Assembly (NCBI GenBank): GCA_030144725.1
Contig: JASKMD010000003.1
Span: 11,027,447-11,091,446, forward strand
Direction of reading: 5' to 3'
DNA: 64,000 bases
From: Haematococcus lacustris
Taxonomy: Eukaryota; Chlorophyta; Chlorophyceae; Chlamydomonadales; Haematococcaceae
Position 1 is the first letter of the stretch. Each line of letters starts with the position of its first letter. Made by a program: the position numbers and the translations under genes. The notes below the pieces were generated by a model. The model saw only the letters and a program-made list of their open reading frames with translations. It was not told where the DNA came from and ran no database searches. Below are positions 52,901 through 64,000 of the stretch, one piece after another.

Positions 52901-55900
52901 GGAGGCTCTGGCTGAGCACTGAACCTAAGTTTGCTCATCCCCTCACCCTCACTGCCCATTCCCTCACACTGCCCACCCCTTCACCCGCACTGCCTCGCCA
53001 CCGAGAGCCACTGCCCCGGTGGTCAGGCACCCCTGGCCTGTGGGCTGCTGCTGCTGCTGCTGCTGCTGCTCAAGGACGTTGTCTTGTTTTGCTTGCCTTC
53101 TCTCCTCTGCTTGTCCAACCGCCTTCTGCTGAGCCCATTGTGCAGCCCCGCCCCACCCAGGGCCTGCCTCTGATTACAACGCTGTGCAGTCATCGCCCTC
53201 TGGGAGGCAGTCTCTACCGCACACTGTATGGCACCATGCAGGACAGGGGCAGCCCTAGGCCTAGGCATGGCATGACACACACTGGGGTGCCGCCGCCCCC
53301 TCACCCCACCCCAGCTCAGACCCCTCTCACTCAAAGTTGAACTGAAGCTAGCAGGGCACGGGTGGTGCCAGGGTGGTGGTGCAGCAGGGCAACCAGCCCC
53401 CCCTGCTGGTGTCAGGGCACCCTGGGGACGCCTTGCACCCCCACCATGGTCTGGTAGAGGTGGCAAGGTGGAGGGACGGAGAGGGAGGAGGTAGAGGAGG
53501 CTCTTGTCGCGGGTAGACACCCTCTCGTTTTGCTTGCCTTGCTGTCCTCTGCTGCCTGTGGCTCTCTGCTCCCAAGAAACAGTACGGTCCAAGGACACCT
53601 AACAGTAGACTGTACCACTCTGCCATAAACTGAATCCTGCCCAATGGCTGTGGCACTTTGCCATAAACTAAGTTCTACCCTATGCTGTCCTCAAGACAGC
53701 CAGCAGAGGGTTTCGTGTGTGGAGGTGGAGGGGTAGAGAGGGGAAGGTAGAGGCGTGGAGGGGGTGGAGGTGGAGGGGAGGGCGGAGGAGATGGAAGACA
53801 TAGGTGGGGGGGAGGAGGGGCACAGCTCGCTGCTCGACCTCCCGCACCCAGCCTTGCCCAGCGGCATGCACCACCTCGCCCCCACAGCAGCACCAGGGCC
53901 TGGAAGCTGCTGCTGCTTGGCTGCTGCACCTACCCTAGGGGTCTCACCTCGCCCCCACAGCAACACCATGCGAGGGTGTGTGGTGGGGGTGGGGGTGGGG
54001 GCTGCTGCACTCAGCCCATGCAGCCCTCCAGGCCTGCACCACGCCACTGGGCCCTACAGCTGCTTGCTGCCCCCTACAGCGCTCACCAGCTGGGAGGCGA
54101 GCTGCTGCTGCTGCCCATCGCTGCTGCTTACCACCCCGCCTTGCCCTGCCGCTGCCACTGCCACTGCCACTGCCATTGCCCCAGCCCAGCATCCCCTGCC
54201 TCAGCCCCTGCCCCTGCCCCTGCCCAGCAGCCCCCCCCTGCCCCTTCCCGCCCCCCTGCAGGTGGTGCTGCTGGGCGTGTGCCCCGGCCGCCGCCCCCCC
54301 GGCCCCCCTGGCAGCCGCCCCGACCCAGTGGGCCTGACCCTGCAGCCGCTGCCGCTGTACAGCGTGCCCAGCGACAACGTGGTGATGACCCGCGTGGTGA
54401 CCAGCCCCCAGGGGCGCATCTTCCTGGGTGGGGCGGACGGCCACCTGTACGAGCTGCACTACGCGGCTGCTGACTCCTGGGGGCGCAAGCGATGCACCAA
54501 GGTGGGCACATGGGGGGGGGCTGGGCGGGGCAGGCCTGAGCACAGTGGGGGGTGGGGGGTGGGGGGTGGGGTGGGGCGGGGGCGATGTCTTCCCCAGTAC
54601 TTCACCCTCACTGTCAGATGGATTGGCTCTGGGTAATGGTAGGGGGTGCAGGGAGGGAGGGACGGCCAGCTCCCAGGGCGGGGGAGAGGCAGGAAGTGTT
54701 AGGGGGCAGGGGACAGGGGGCAGGGGGGTAAAGGGGGGGCGGCAAGGGGGGTATGAGGCCGGCTGATGCAGGCTACCCCACACCCCTCTTGCTGCCAGCC
54801 TGCCCACTCACAGCTTCCCCTCCCTTTACCCCTCGTGCTGCCCCCCCCACCCCTGGCTAGCCAGGGCAGGGTGGGGTACGGTGTGGGTGGGTGAGAGGGG
54901 CGTGTGGGGGAGGGGCGTCCCCATCTCCTGGGCGCTTAGTTCCCCTCTATTTTCAACCCCTTGAGCTCGAGCCTCGAGTCTTGAGGCTTGGTGTTGCTCG
55001 CCCGCCACCACCACACACTGCCCCCAGGGCCCTTACCAGATCCAGATCCATCTGGCCTCGTTTACACCCTGTGCACCACCGTCCACCTTTCCTAGAGCAA
55101 TACCCCGCAGCGCCAGGCCAGTTCAACATCAACTCCTTCCTGGCTGACCCCCCCGGCAGCCTGGAGCCGCCAATCACACCCCTGCCCCCCACCTTGCTGT
55201 GCCCCCCTGGTGCTGCCTCCCCCTCCACCCACCCACCACACACCGCCCCACCCCTGGTGCCGCCTTAATCCCCACCCCTCCCCCCCTGGTGCTGCCTCCC
55301 CCCTCCAAACACACCCCTCCCCCCCCAAGTGCTGCAGGTGCGGCTGACTGGCCGGCTGCAGCAGCTGCTGCCCTCCTTCCTGCCCGGCGTGTTGGGCCTG
55401 GGCAGCAGCGGCGCAGTGGACCAGCTGGTGCTGGACAGTGAGCGCCACATCCTGTACTGCCACACGCAGGCGGGGGTGCTGCAGGTGGGGGCGGAGGGTG
55501 AAGGCGGCAGCTGGTTGGGGGTGCGGCAGGAGGTACTGAAGGGTGGGGGTGCGGCAGGAGTGGGCAGGTCACCGTCAGCAGATGATGCGGCTATTGGCGC
55601 AGTGGTCAGGGCGCAGGGTAGGGGTGGGGGCGCTGGCAGGGGGAGCAGGTGGAGCAGGTGGTGGTGGAACGCGTGGGTCACAGTCAGCGTGGGATGGAGC
55701 TGATCGTGGTTATATTTGCTTGATCCAGATGGGGCAAAGGGGGGGAGGGCGCACGTGGGAGCCCTGTATGTGCAGGGGCAAGGTGGTGGTGCTGCAGGTG
55801 GTATTGGTCCAGGTGGGAGATGGTGGGGGTGGACTGTCGAGGGTAGGGGTGGGGCGCTGGCAGGGGGGGCGGGCAGAGAGGAGGTGGGTAGAGGGTAGAG

Positions 55901-58900
55901 GGTGAGGAGGTGAGGAGGTGCAGGAGGTGGAAGGTGAGGGGTGGCCGGGCTGCCAGCATTGAGCCCCTTCTTACCCACCCATGCGTTTGTCCAGGCGAGC
56001 AGCTTGTGCCAGTTGGGGTGAGAGGGGGTGACTGCGGACATCCAGCGTAGGATGCTGCCGAGCATGGCAGGGGTCGCTGCTCCTGACCCCCTGCTGCTGC
56101 TGGCTGTGCTGCCTGTGTTGGTGGCAGTGCAGGCCTTTGACCTGGGGCCCAGCGGTCAGGACGCCGTGAAGAAGGTGGCTGAGGTGCCTGACTTCTACCA
56201 GGTCAGGCACAGCCTGAGGGGGGCAGGGGAGGGGGCGGCAGGAGGCGGCAGGGGCAGCAGGGGGCAGAGGGGGCGGCGGGGGGCAGTCACATCCTTTGCA
56301 GCTGCTGCAGCAGCTCTGTCTAACCCTTAGAAGACCGCAGCCCCTGACCTGACCTGCTTGGCACCTGACCTGACTGCTCTCTGTGCTCCCACCTCCTCCC
56401 TGACCACCCCCGGCTGCTTGCTGCTTAGCTGCCTGACTTGCCTGCCGCCTGCTGCCTGGCTGCCTGCTGCTTGCTGCTGCCTGCCTGTCTGCCTGACGTG
56501 GCATGCTCCTCGACCACGATGCTGTGTCGCCTCCCCCCCTGCTGACCGGCCACAGGCGGCGGCTGCAGCCACAGGGGGCCGGGACTGCTTCCGCAACGCA
56601 GCTGGGGAGAAGAAGGCGGCGGCAGTGAAGCACCTGGCCCCTATCTGTGAGTCTTGGGGGGGAAGGAGGTCAGGCCAGGGGGTGGGGGGGGAGGGCGAGG
56701 AGGCAGTAGTAGTGACCCCCCGCAGCAGCAGGCTAGTGCAGAGCATGTAAGCCTTGGGGGGGAGGGGCAGGAGGCACAGGAGTGTGGACCCCCGCTGGTA
56801 CATCAGGGAGCTGTGTGGCCTGGCTGTGTGGCAGGCAGGCGGGCGCCAAAGCTGTCATCATCGGCCATCATCCCCCCTGATCATCCCCCTTGATTAACCC
56901 CCCTGATCATCAGCCATCATCAGCATCGAGGATCAGGGGGGAGGCAGGCTGCCACCCCCTGCAGCAACGGGCTGGTCAGAAAGGGACCCTGTAGAGTACA
57001 ACACCTGCCCCTTGCAGGCAGCACACCACCACCACCACCACCACTTTGCAGGCTGCCCAGGCTGCCCAGCGTTCAGCCAGCAAGGCTCCCCTGGCAGGCC
57101 AACACCTGAGCTCATGATTAGAACACACAACACACAGGAGCAGCATAGGGTGAACCTGGGTGTTGTGTAGACAACACCCTACTACTCTATTACGGGGTGC
57201 TGCCTCAAGCAAGGAGGCGGGTCAAGCTGCAGGGCGCTGTGTGGCTGTGATGTACAAACCGCACCATCACTTTGTACAAACCGCACCATCACTATGACCC
57301 TGTGGCTGGGCAGTGCACACCGGGGACCCCCCCCCCCACCCTGCCCTGCCTCCCCCCCCCGCAGCCTGTGCCGAGTCCTCCAAGCTGCACCTGCTGGCGG
57401 TGACAGCGGACGGGCGGCGCGTATACTTCACCACCCACTACCTGCGCCCCACTTACCCTGGCGCCTACAACCCCACTGGCCTGCAGCCACAGGTGCACCC
57501 CCTCCCCCTCCCCCTCCCCCTCCCCCTCCCCCTCCCCCTCCCCCTCCCCCTCCCCCTCCCCCTCCCCCTCCCCCTCCCCCTCCCCCTCCCCCTCCCCCTC
57601 CCCCTCCCCCTCCCCCTCCCCCTCCCCCTCCCCCTCCCCCTCCCCCTCCCCCTCCCCCTCCCCCTCCCCCTCCCCCTCCTGGCAGCTGACAGCCTGTGGT
57701 GCAGTGTGGTGCGGTGTGGTGCGGTGAACAAGTACAGCGCAAGTACACTAGGCAGGCAAGCAGGCAGGCAAGCCAGGTGGAGGTGGACCAGGGGCTCAGG
57801 GGCCTCAGCCTTGACCTTGTCGTGCTTTTCTCCCCTCCCCCCCCTCTCAGTTCACCCACCTGCTGCCCCTGCAGGGTGATGGCAGCCGGGCCCGGCCCCT
57901 GACCCTAACTGCGGTCTTTGCGCGCCAGTCCCTGCCTATGGGCCGCACCGCTGCTGACCTCACACGGTGAGCCAGGCCACAGGGGGGTGCAGGACACGGT
58001 CAGGGTGTAGAAGTCAAAGGATATGTAATGTAGTATGTGGTGCAGGCTGTGAAGCATTTGTATGTATTAATGACATACTTGGTCGTATGTAAGCAGGCTG
58101 TAAAGCAACTGAATTTATTAATCATATCTATAAATATATATGAGCAACTGTATTACCATTCATACTTATTTATGTAGAAGGCTGGTGACGCAGGCTGTGA
58201 AGCAGGTCCTCTTGCCAGCTGATCAGTATGGACCAGGGGATGAGTTTTAATCCCGCCCCCTCTCCTGGCCCAGGCTGCTGACTTACTAGACAAACAGGTT
58301 GCCAGCCCAGCTTACCAGCTGACCCCTCCACCCCTCCCCTCACAACCCCACAGCCTGCAAGTGACAAGTCCGCCACCCTATCTCACTCTCATCACTCCCC
58401 ACCCCCCCACCCCCGCCCCCACCCCCGCCCCCAATGACACCGACCTGTACACCCTCCTCCTCCCCCTCCCCCCTCCCCCCTCCACTGCCCCAGAGACTCC
58501 AGCGCCCTGACCCCCCCCCCCCTCCCCCCCTCTCCCCCCTTGCCTATGCCCTCACACTCACCCCCTCCACCAACCCTGGAACCCCCCCCTCCCCCCCCTC
58601 CCCCTTGCCTATGCCCTCACACTCACCCCCTCCACCAACCCTGGAACCCCCCCCCTCCCCCCCTCCCCCCTTGCCTATGCCCTCACACTCACCCCCTCCA
58701 CCAACCCTGGAACCTCACCCAGGCCCGCTGCCCTGTACACCCTCCTCCCCCTCCTCCTCCCCCCCCTCCACTGCCCCCAGGCCCGCTGCCCTGGAGGTGG
58801 TAGCAGCGCACTCCTCAGGCGGCACCCTCCTGCTGAGCGAGGCTGCGGGCGCGTCCCGGCCGCACCACCAAGCTGCTGCTGGCGGCGCGCAACCACACCC

Positions 58901-61900
58901 TCCCCGCTGGCCTCCCCCCCTGGGCATGCCGGGCGGCGGGCTGCAGGCGGGGGGGGGCATGAGGGAGCTGCTGACTGAGCTGGACAACTTTGTACCGGGT
59001 GAGGGGCCCGGGGGCCGGGGGGAGGGGGAGGGGGGGGGAGGGGGGGGGGAGGGGAGGGGGAGAAAGGGGGGAAGGGGGAGGGGGGGGGGAGGGGGGGTCA
59101 GGGCGCCCCTGTGGTCCCAGGTCTGAGTCAGAGGCCACCACGTAGAATGTGGGTGATGGTCCTGGATGAGGTTCCAGCGTTGGTGGAGGGGGTCAGTGTG
59201 AGGGCATAGGCAAGGGGGGAGGGGGGGTTGGCCATGGTGGCGTCTAGGGAAGGTTAGGGGGGAAAGGGGGGGGCAGAGGGGGCTGGGCCTGCATCCGACC
59301 TGCCTTGTCCCACACCTCCCCTCCCCCTTCCCTCCTGCTGCCTCCTTCCTCCCCCTGCCTTCATCCCCCCCTGCTGCCTCCCCCCCGCTGCTGCCTCCTC
59401 CTCCCCTCCCCCTCTGCCTCCTACCCAGTTGGCCCCTGATGCCGGCGCGCCCTGGCCGCTGCAGGCGAGACGTGCGCCATTGAGGGCGTGCCCAGCAGCA
59501 GCAGCCTGGGCCCTGAGGTCCTGGGGGGGGGCCCGGGGGGGGGGCGGAGGCGGCGCAGGACGAGCTGCTGACCCAGCTGTTCACCTCGGCGCCGCGCTTT
59601 GTCCTCATCAGCACTGCAGGCTGTGTCGAGCTGGAGAGGAGGAGGTGGGGCGGGCCTGAACGGGGGGGGGCGGGCGGGGGCAAGGCAGGGGGGGGGGCAG
59701 GGTGTATGAGGGGGTGGAATGAGGCAGAATGTGGGTGGTGTGGGTGGAGGAAGGGGGGGAGGGGGCGGACTGGGGTGGGGTGGGCAAGGTGGAGGTGTGG
59801 AGCTGGAGAGGAGGAGGAGGGGGGGGGGATGGGAGGGGCAAGGCAGGGGGGAGGGCAGTTTGNNNNNNNNNNNNNNNNNNNNNNNNNNNNNNNNNNNNNN
59901 NNNNNNNNNNNNNNNNNNNNNNNNNNNNNNNNNNNNNNNNNNNNNNNNNNNNNNNNNNNNNNNNNNNNNNNNNNNNNNNNNNNNNNNNNNNNNNNNNNNN
60001 NNNNNNNNNNNNNNNNNNNNNNNNNNNNNNNNNNNNNNNNNNNNNNNNNNNNNNNNNNNNNNNNNNNNNNNNNNNNNNNNNNNNNNNNNNNNNNNNNNNN
60101 NNNNNNNNNNNNNNNNNNNNNNNNNNNNNNNNNNNNNNNNNNNNNNNNNNNNNNNNNNNNNNNNNNNNNNNNNNNNNNNNNNNNNNNNNNNNNNNNNNNN
60201 NNNNNNNNNNNNNNNNNNNNNNNNNNNNNNNNNNNNNNNNNNNNNNNNNNNNNNNNNNNNNNNNNNNNNNNNNNNNNNNNNNNNNNNNNNNNNNNNNNNN
60301 NNNNNNNNNNNNNNNNNNNNNNNNNNNNNNNNNNNNNNNNNNNNNNNNNNNNNNNNNNNNNNGGGGGTCAGGGCGCCCCTGTGGTCCCAGGTCTGAGTCA
60401 GAGGCCACCACGTAGAATGTGGGTGATGGTCCTGGATGAGGTTCCAGCGTTGGTGGAGGGGGTCAGCAGAGGGGTTAGGGGGGAAAGGTGGGGGGCAGAG
60501 GGGGCAGGCCTGCATCCGATCTGCCTTGTCCCACAGCTCCCCTCCCCCTTCCCTCCTGCTGCCTCCTTCCTCCCCCTGCCTTCATCCCCCCTGCTGCCTC
60601 CCCCCGCTGCTGCCTCCTCCTCCCCTCCCCCTCTGCCTCCTACCCAGTTGGCCACTGATGCCGGGCGCCCTGGCTGCTGCAGGCGAGACGTGCGCCATTG
60701 AGGGCGTGCCCAGCAGCAGCAGCCTGGGCCTGAGGTCCTGGGGGGGGGCCGGGGGGGGGCGGAGGCGGCACAGGACGAGCTGCTGACCCAGCTGTTCACC
60801 TCTGCGCCGCGCTTTGTCCTCATCAGCACTGCAGGCTGTGTGGAGCTGGAGAGGAGGAGGTGGGGCAGGCCTGAAGGGGGGGGGGGCGGGGGCAAGGCAG
60901 GGGGGGGTGGGGGCAGGGTGTATGAGGGGGTGGAATGAGGCAGAATGTGGGTGGTGTGGGTGGAAAAAGGTTGGAGGGGGCGGACTGGGGTGGGGTGGGC
61001 AAGGTGGAGGTGTGGAGCATGAGAGGAGGAGGAGGGGGGGGGGATGGGAGGGCAAGGCAGGGGGGAGGGCAGTTTGATATGACGGGTGGAGGATGGGGTG
61101 GCAATGCGCAGGTCAGCCATGATTGTGGGGGAAAGAGGGGGGGGGAGGGGAGGGGAGGGGGAGGGGAAGGGGAGGGGCAAAGGGTGGACAAGATGGCAAA
61201 GGGAGGGGTAGGGAGGGGGTGTGAGGGAGGGAGGGAGCAAGAGAATGGGAAGAAGCAACTGGCAGGGGTGGTGGAGGGGGGGGTGACCTGGGTGAGGAGT
61301 GGGGAAAGGATGGGGAAGAGTTTGCCTTCTCTGACTCCTTTTCAACGCTGCCCTGTCCTGCCCTGCCCACCCCTTCCCCTCTCCTTTCCCTCTCCCATTT
61401 CACTGGCAGCCACGTGTGCCGTCAATCTCTCCCCCCCCACCCCCCACCCCACCCCCCCACCCCCCACCCCACCCCCCCACCCCCACCCCTCACCCCCCCA
61501 CCCTCTCAGGCCGCTGGAGGTGCTGGGGGCAGTGCTGGAGGAGCGTCAGGCGGCGCGCTTGCGGGGCACTTCTTTGAAGGCGTTTGGCGCCGCTGAGGCC
61601 GCCTCCATGTGCTGCGCCATCGCCTGCAGCACCCCTGGCGCCATGCCCCTGGTGGGAGGGGGGGGGGCCGGCAGGGGTGGCAGGGGCGGCTGGGGAAAGG
61701 GGAGCGGGCTGCCCACGCTGCCCCCTCACCACCTCATCCGTTTCAACCCCCATTTCCTGCAACGGCACCTGCCATATGGGGGGAGTGAATCATAACCATA
61801 ACCATGACAGTAATCATAACCATAACGTCAAGGAGGGGTGCTCACCTGGGGGGAGGGCTGCTGACCCCCTGCGCCCATCCCCCTGCTGCTTCCACTACCC

Positions 61901-63596
61901 TCCCCTACCCCACCCTCTACCCTGCTGCACTGCTGCCAAGTGGCAACTGAGTGGAATGGACCTACTGCTGCTGCCCTCTTCCGCTGCCCTCTACTGCTGC
62001 CTCACTGCTGCCTCTACTGCTGCCTCTACTGCTGCCTCTCCCCTGCTGCCCCTCCCCCTTCCCCCCTCCCCCTCCCCCTCCCCTCCCCTTCCCCTCCCCC
62101 ATCCCCCTCCCCTTCCCCCTCCCCCTCCCCCTCCCCCTCCCCCTCCTCCCCCTCCCCCTCCCCCTCCCCCTCCCCCTCCCCCTCCCCCCCCTCCCCCTCC
62201 CCCCTCCCCCTCCCCCTCCCCCTCCCCCTCCCCCTCCCCCCTCCCCCTCCCCTCCCCCTCCCCCTCCCCCTCCCCCTCCCCTCCCCCTCCCCCTCCCCCT
62301 CCCCCTCCCCCTCCCCCTCCCCCTCCCCCTCCCCCCCCCTGGTCTCAGGCCTCAGTGAAGGGTGCGGTGGCGGCCCTGGAGGAGCCCGGGGCTGGTGGGG
62401 GAGGCGCGGCTGCCTGAGGACGTGCCGCCCCCTGTGGGGGGCAGCGACCAGGGGCTGGGGCTGCAGGGGCAGGCGGCAGGCGGCATTTACATGGGACAGT
62501 GAGTGGGTGGGGCAGGAAGGGGAAGGGGCAGGGGCAGGGGAAGGGGAAGGGGAAGGGGAAGCTGACCAACGTTTAAGCTCTTGTGAGCTAAACTCACTAC
62601 CACACGGCTCCTGGCCCCCATTCAAACCTTACCCCACCCCCTCCTGTCCGCCCCCCATCCCGCCCACCTCCCGCCCCCCTCCCCCCCTCCCCCTTCCCCC
62701 CCCTGGCGCCCCGCAGGGCCGTGAACCCTAACCCTGAGCCTGACTGGGTCCGCAGCGCACCGGGGCTGTGCCTGTACGCCTCACGCCTGCTGGCCCCCGT
62801 GTGGGAGCAGCGACTGGTGGCTCAGGGCAGGGCGGGAGACAGCAGCCTGCACCCACAGCTGTCGGCAACCACTCTCACGGTGGGACCCTCCACCCCCCAC
62901 CACCCACCACCCACCCCTAACCTCCACCCCCCACCCCTCACCTCCACCCCCTCCAAGAAATCAGTGAGTCAGTCAGGCAGGCAGTCAGTCAGTCGGTCAG
63001 TCAATCTATGTCAGCCACTTGTTAAGCAATGATGGCAGTCCAATGCCTAGTTCACCGTTACCTTCTCACACACCCAGCCAAGCAGCCCCGACTCACCGTG
63101 ACCTGTCACCGTGACCTAGACGCACATGAAGAAACAGCAAACCCAGCCAGGCTGACCATGACCCCCCTTCCCCTCTCCTGCCCCTGCCCAGCCCTGCCCT
63201 GGCCCCCTGAACCCCCCCCTATGACCCTGGCCTCCCCCCCTTATGACCCTCCCCCCTGGCCCTGGCCCCCCGCTGCCCTCCTCCCCTGCCCTCCTCCCCT
63301 GCCCCTCCCCCCTGACCCTCCCCCCTGACCCTCCCCCCTGACCCTCCCCCCTGACCCTCCCCCCCTTATGACCCTCCCCCCTGGCCCTGACCCTGGCCCC
63401 CCGCTGCCCTCAGGCCCTCACGGAGCGCCTGCGCTGCCTGGAAGCCTTCATCGCCCAGCAGCTCAGCAAGCGGCAGCAGCGGGCAGCGCAGCACGCTACA
63501 GCAGCGCACCCCTGCAGCAGGGGGGGGCTGCAGGGGCTGGGAGGGGGCTACGCGGGCATGGGCTATGGGGGCGGTCTGTTTGGCGGGGGGCAGCAG
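50000..63596 (+). CDS. NUP155: Nucleoporin NUP155 (Nup170 family), N-terminal exons, partial
   Basis: A scaffold nucleoporin of the inner ring of the nuclear pore. Exons by splice sites and frame: 50000-50475, 52552-52678, 54262-54501, 55338-55484, 56133-56201, 56556-56646, 57365-57492, 57875-57966, about 58785-59000, 59465-59644 (repeated at 60682-60862), 61510-61651, 62349-62498, 62717-62879, 63414-63596. Diagnostic stretches include [110 protein letters not shown] and [10 protein letters not shown]. These follow the order of plant NUP155, up to about its first half (beta-propeller and start of the alpha-solenoid). The start at 50000 is the Met nearest the conserved region. A 45-base GT-AG stretch at 50261-50305 is in frame and may be exon or a tiny intron. 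Frames slip at about 58850, 58915, 59540 and 62400, all near homopolymers. The gene continues past 64000. Confidence 0.85.
51510..52053 (+). repeat. 16-bp satellite (ggctgctcacccctct)n in NUP155 intron 1
   Basis: About 34 near-perfect 16-bp units; only the last shows a change (tgcccacc). All three plus-strand frames stay open, giving Leu/Trp/Ala/His/Pro repeats that are not a gene. The same intron has CAGCAG/AAGCAG repeats at 51260-51312. Confidence 0.95.
52679..54261 (+). other. NUP155 intron 2, long and repeat-bearing
   Basis: A 1.58-kb intron. It includes two loose copies of a ~60-bp phrase around 'ttgcca(a/g)gttgag' (52787-52905), a CTG run (53044-53070) and pyrimidine/purine-skewed tracts. 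No separate gene is supported. Confidence 0.6.
57498..57678 (+). repeat. (CCCCCT)n hexanucleotide array in NUP155 intron
   Basis: About 30 pure units directly after the donor at 57493. G-rich on the minus strand and quadruplex-prone. The Pro/Leu and Arg/Gly frames over it are not genes. Confidence 0.95.
58525..58715 (+). repeat. ~58-bp tandem repeat in NUP155 intron
   Basis: Three units of 'cccccttgcctatgccctc' followed by 'acactcaccccctccaccaaccctggaacc', with variable C-run lengths between them. It lies just before the exon that begins near 58785. A related phrase occurs in reverse orientation at 59170-59205. Confidence 0.85.
59094..61080 (+). repeat. Direct duplication across the second gap, including a NUP155 exon
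   Basis: 59094-59862 and 60363-61080 are nearly the same sequence, including the exon that codes [16 protein letters not shown] to STAGCVELE. They differ mainly in homopolymer lengths and two internal deletions. The right copy starts at the last N, and the left copy stops at the first N. This is most simply two contigs covering the same place, or two haplotypes, set end to end. Confidence 0.85.
59863..60362. other. Assembly gap (500 N) inside NUP155
   Basis: Exactly 500 undetermined bases between two near-identical flanks. Frames running through it are artefacts. Confidence 0.99.
62040..62340 (+). repeat. CCCCTC-type pyrimidine array in NUP155 intron
   Basis: About 300 bp of imperfect CCCCCT/CCCCT units ending just before the acceptor at 62347-62348. 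A similar CCCCCCAC tract lies at 61430-61500 before another acceptor. Long C-rich tracts directly upstream of acceptors recur in this gene. Confidence 0.9.
63180..63412 (+). repeat. (CCCTCCCCCCTGA)-type repeat before a NUP155 exon
   Basis: About 12-13-bp 'gaccctcccccct' units, variable in C-run length, ending at the acceptor of the exon starting at 63414. Confidence 0.8.
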
Positions 63597-64000
63597 GTGG
63601 GAGGGGGTGGGGGTGGAGGGGGAGGGGTGGGGAGGGAGGGGGGAGGAAGGTGGTGGGGGTGGGGGCAGGGGCGGTGAAGGGGACAGCAGTTTAAAGGGGG
63701 TGCAGGGAGGGGGTGGGGTAGGGGGTGTGATGATGACGGGGTGTGAGAGGGGGGTAGGGGGCTAGTAGGGCTTGTTCTCAGGGCAGGGGGATGAGGGGAG
63801 AGAGAGGCACATGGGGTGGGGATGGGGCGGAAGGAGAGTAGGTAGGGTATGGAGCCTACCTTTTGCTATTTGGAGAAGTTGCTACCGTACTTATACGCCT
63901 TGTTGGTGATACGCTGATTTGGTGAAAACCCAAACCTCATGCTCAACAAACTGGCGATAGAATTTGGTGACGAAAACGATCTCATGCTCAAACAATTCTC
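63597..64000. other. Start of a NUP155 intron, G-rich
   Basis: Begins with GTGGGAGG after the last exon seen. It is G-rich to about 63840, then of more balanced composition. No further exon is recognised before the window ends. Confidence 0.5.

Noticed and set aside
57294..57879. Poly-Pro, Pro-Leu and Gly-Arg frames
   Set aside because: They come from the CCCCCT hexamer in an intron. Only 57365-57492 is a real exon there.
59421..60701. Long frames crossing the second gap
   Set aside because: They exist only because N codons are read as open. The flanks are intron and duplicated exon.

Overview
The window reads as nuclear DNA of a GC-rich chlorophyte green alga, probably from the volvocine/Haematococcus side. 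The pointers are CAG/CTG-heavy codon use, GT-AG introns full of C-runs, plant-type NUP155 exons, an F-box/LRR family amplified in tandem, a Fanzor-like remnant of a type I associate with Chlamydomonas-like genomes, and very dense transposon and minisatellite content. The genus is inference; the eukaryotic green-algal assignment is well supported. Two runs of exactly 500 N (30427-30926 and 59863-60362) are scaffold gaps.

Layout. 1-3578: non-autonomous CACTA-like DNA transposon built of subterminal repeat arrays. 3579-4240: Fanzor/TnpB-like remnant. 4904-6127: 1.22 kb element with 16-bp terminal inverted repeats and a perfect 9-bp target duplication. 7060-8743 (-): F-box/LRR pseudogene. 9740-11090: NACHT-WD40-like remnant. 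11913-12741: hAT-type element with a perfect 8-bp duplication. 13313-14869: intact F-box/LRR gene. 15514-19571: F-box/LRR gene split by a second CACTA-like element (16002-18326). 22409-24215: F-box/LRR pseudogene. 25572-27469: Ty3-type gag and partial pol, cut by another CACTA-like end at 27470. 27780-29868: CAGGGTCC-type satellites, including a 44-bp array. 29869-30426: fragment of another CACTA-like element. 30927-33343 (-): long ORF with a signal-peptide-like start, ten 38-residue repeats and a 2A-like motif. 33470-34916 (-): F-box/LRR pseudogene. 35581-36004: GGGGC array. 37326-38548: inverted second copy of the 1.22 kb element. 39733-41583: intact F-box/LRR gene. 44063-48572: three-exon gene joining a P-loop kinase-like domain, an mRNA-guanylyltransferase-like domain and a T4-RNA-ligase-1-like domain. 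50000 to the end: exons of NUP155, continuing beyond the window.

How the genes relate. The left two thirds is a birth-and-death F-box/LRR cluster: six related loci, two intact, three decayed, one broken only by a transposon. Flanks were copied with the genes, and one locus is inverted. Transposons of at least three kinds, plus retroelements, sit in and between them. The right third is single-copy housekeeping-type sequence with long introns loaded with simple repeats. The strongest candidates for unusual biology are the kinase-guanylyltransferase-RNA ligase fusion, the 2A-containing repeat protein, the CACTA-like family with its very large oriented subterminal arrays, and a ~250-bp module shared by two kinds of element.
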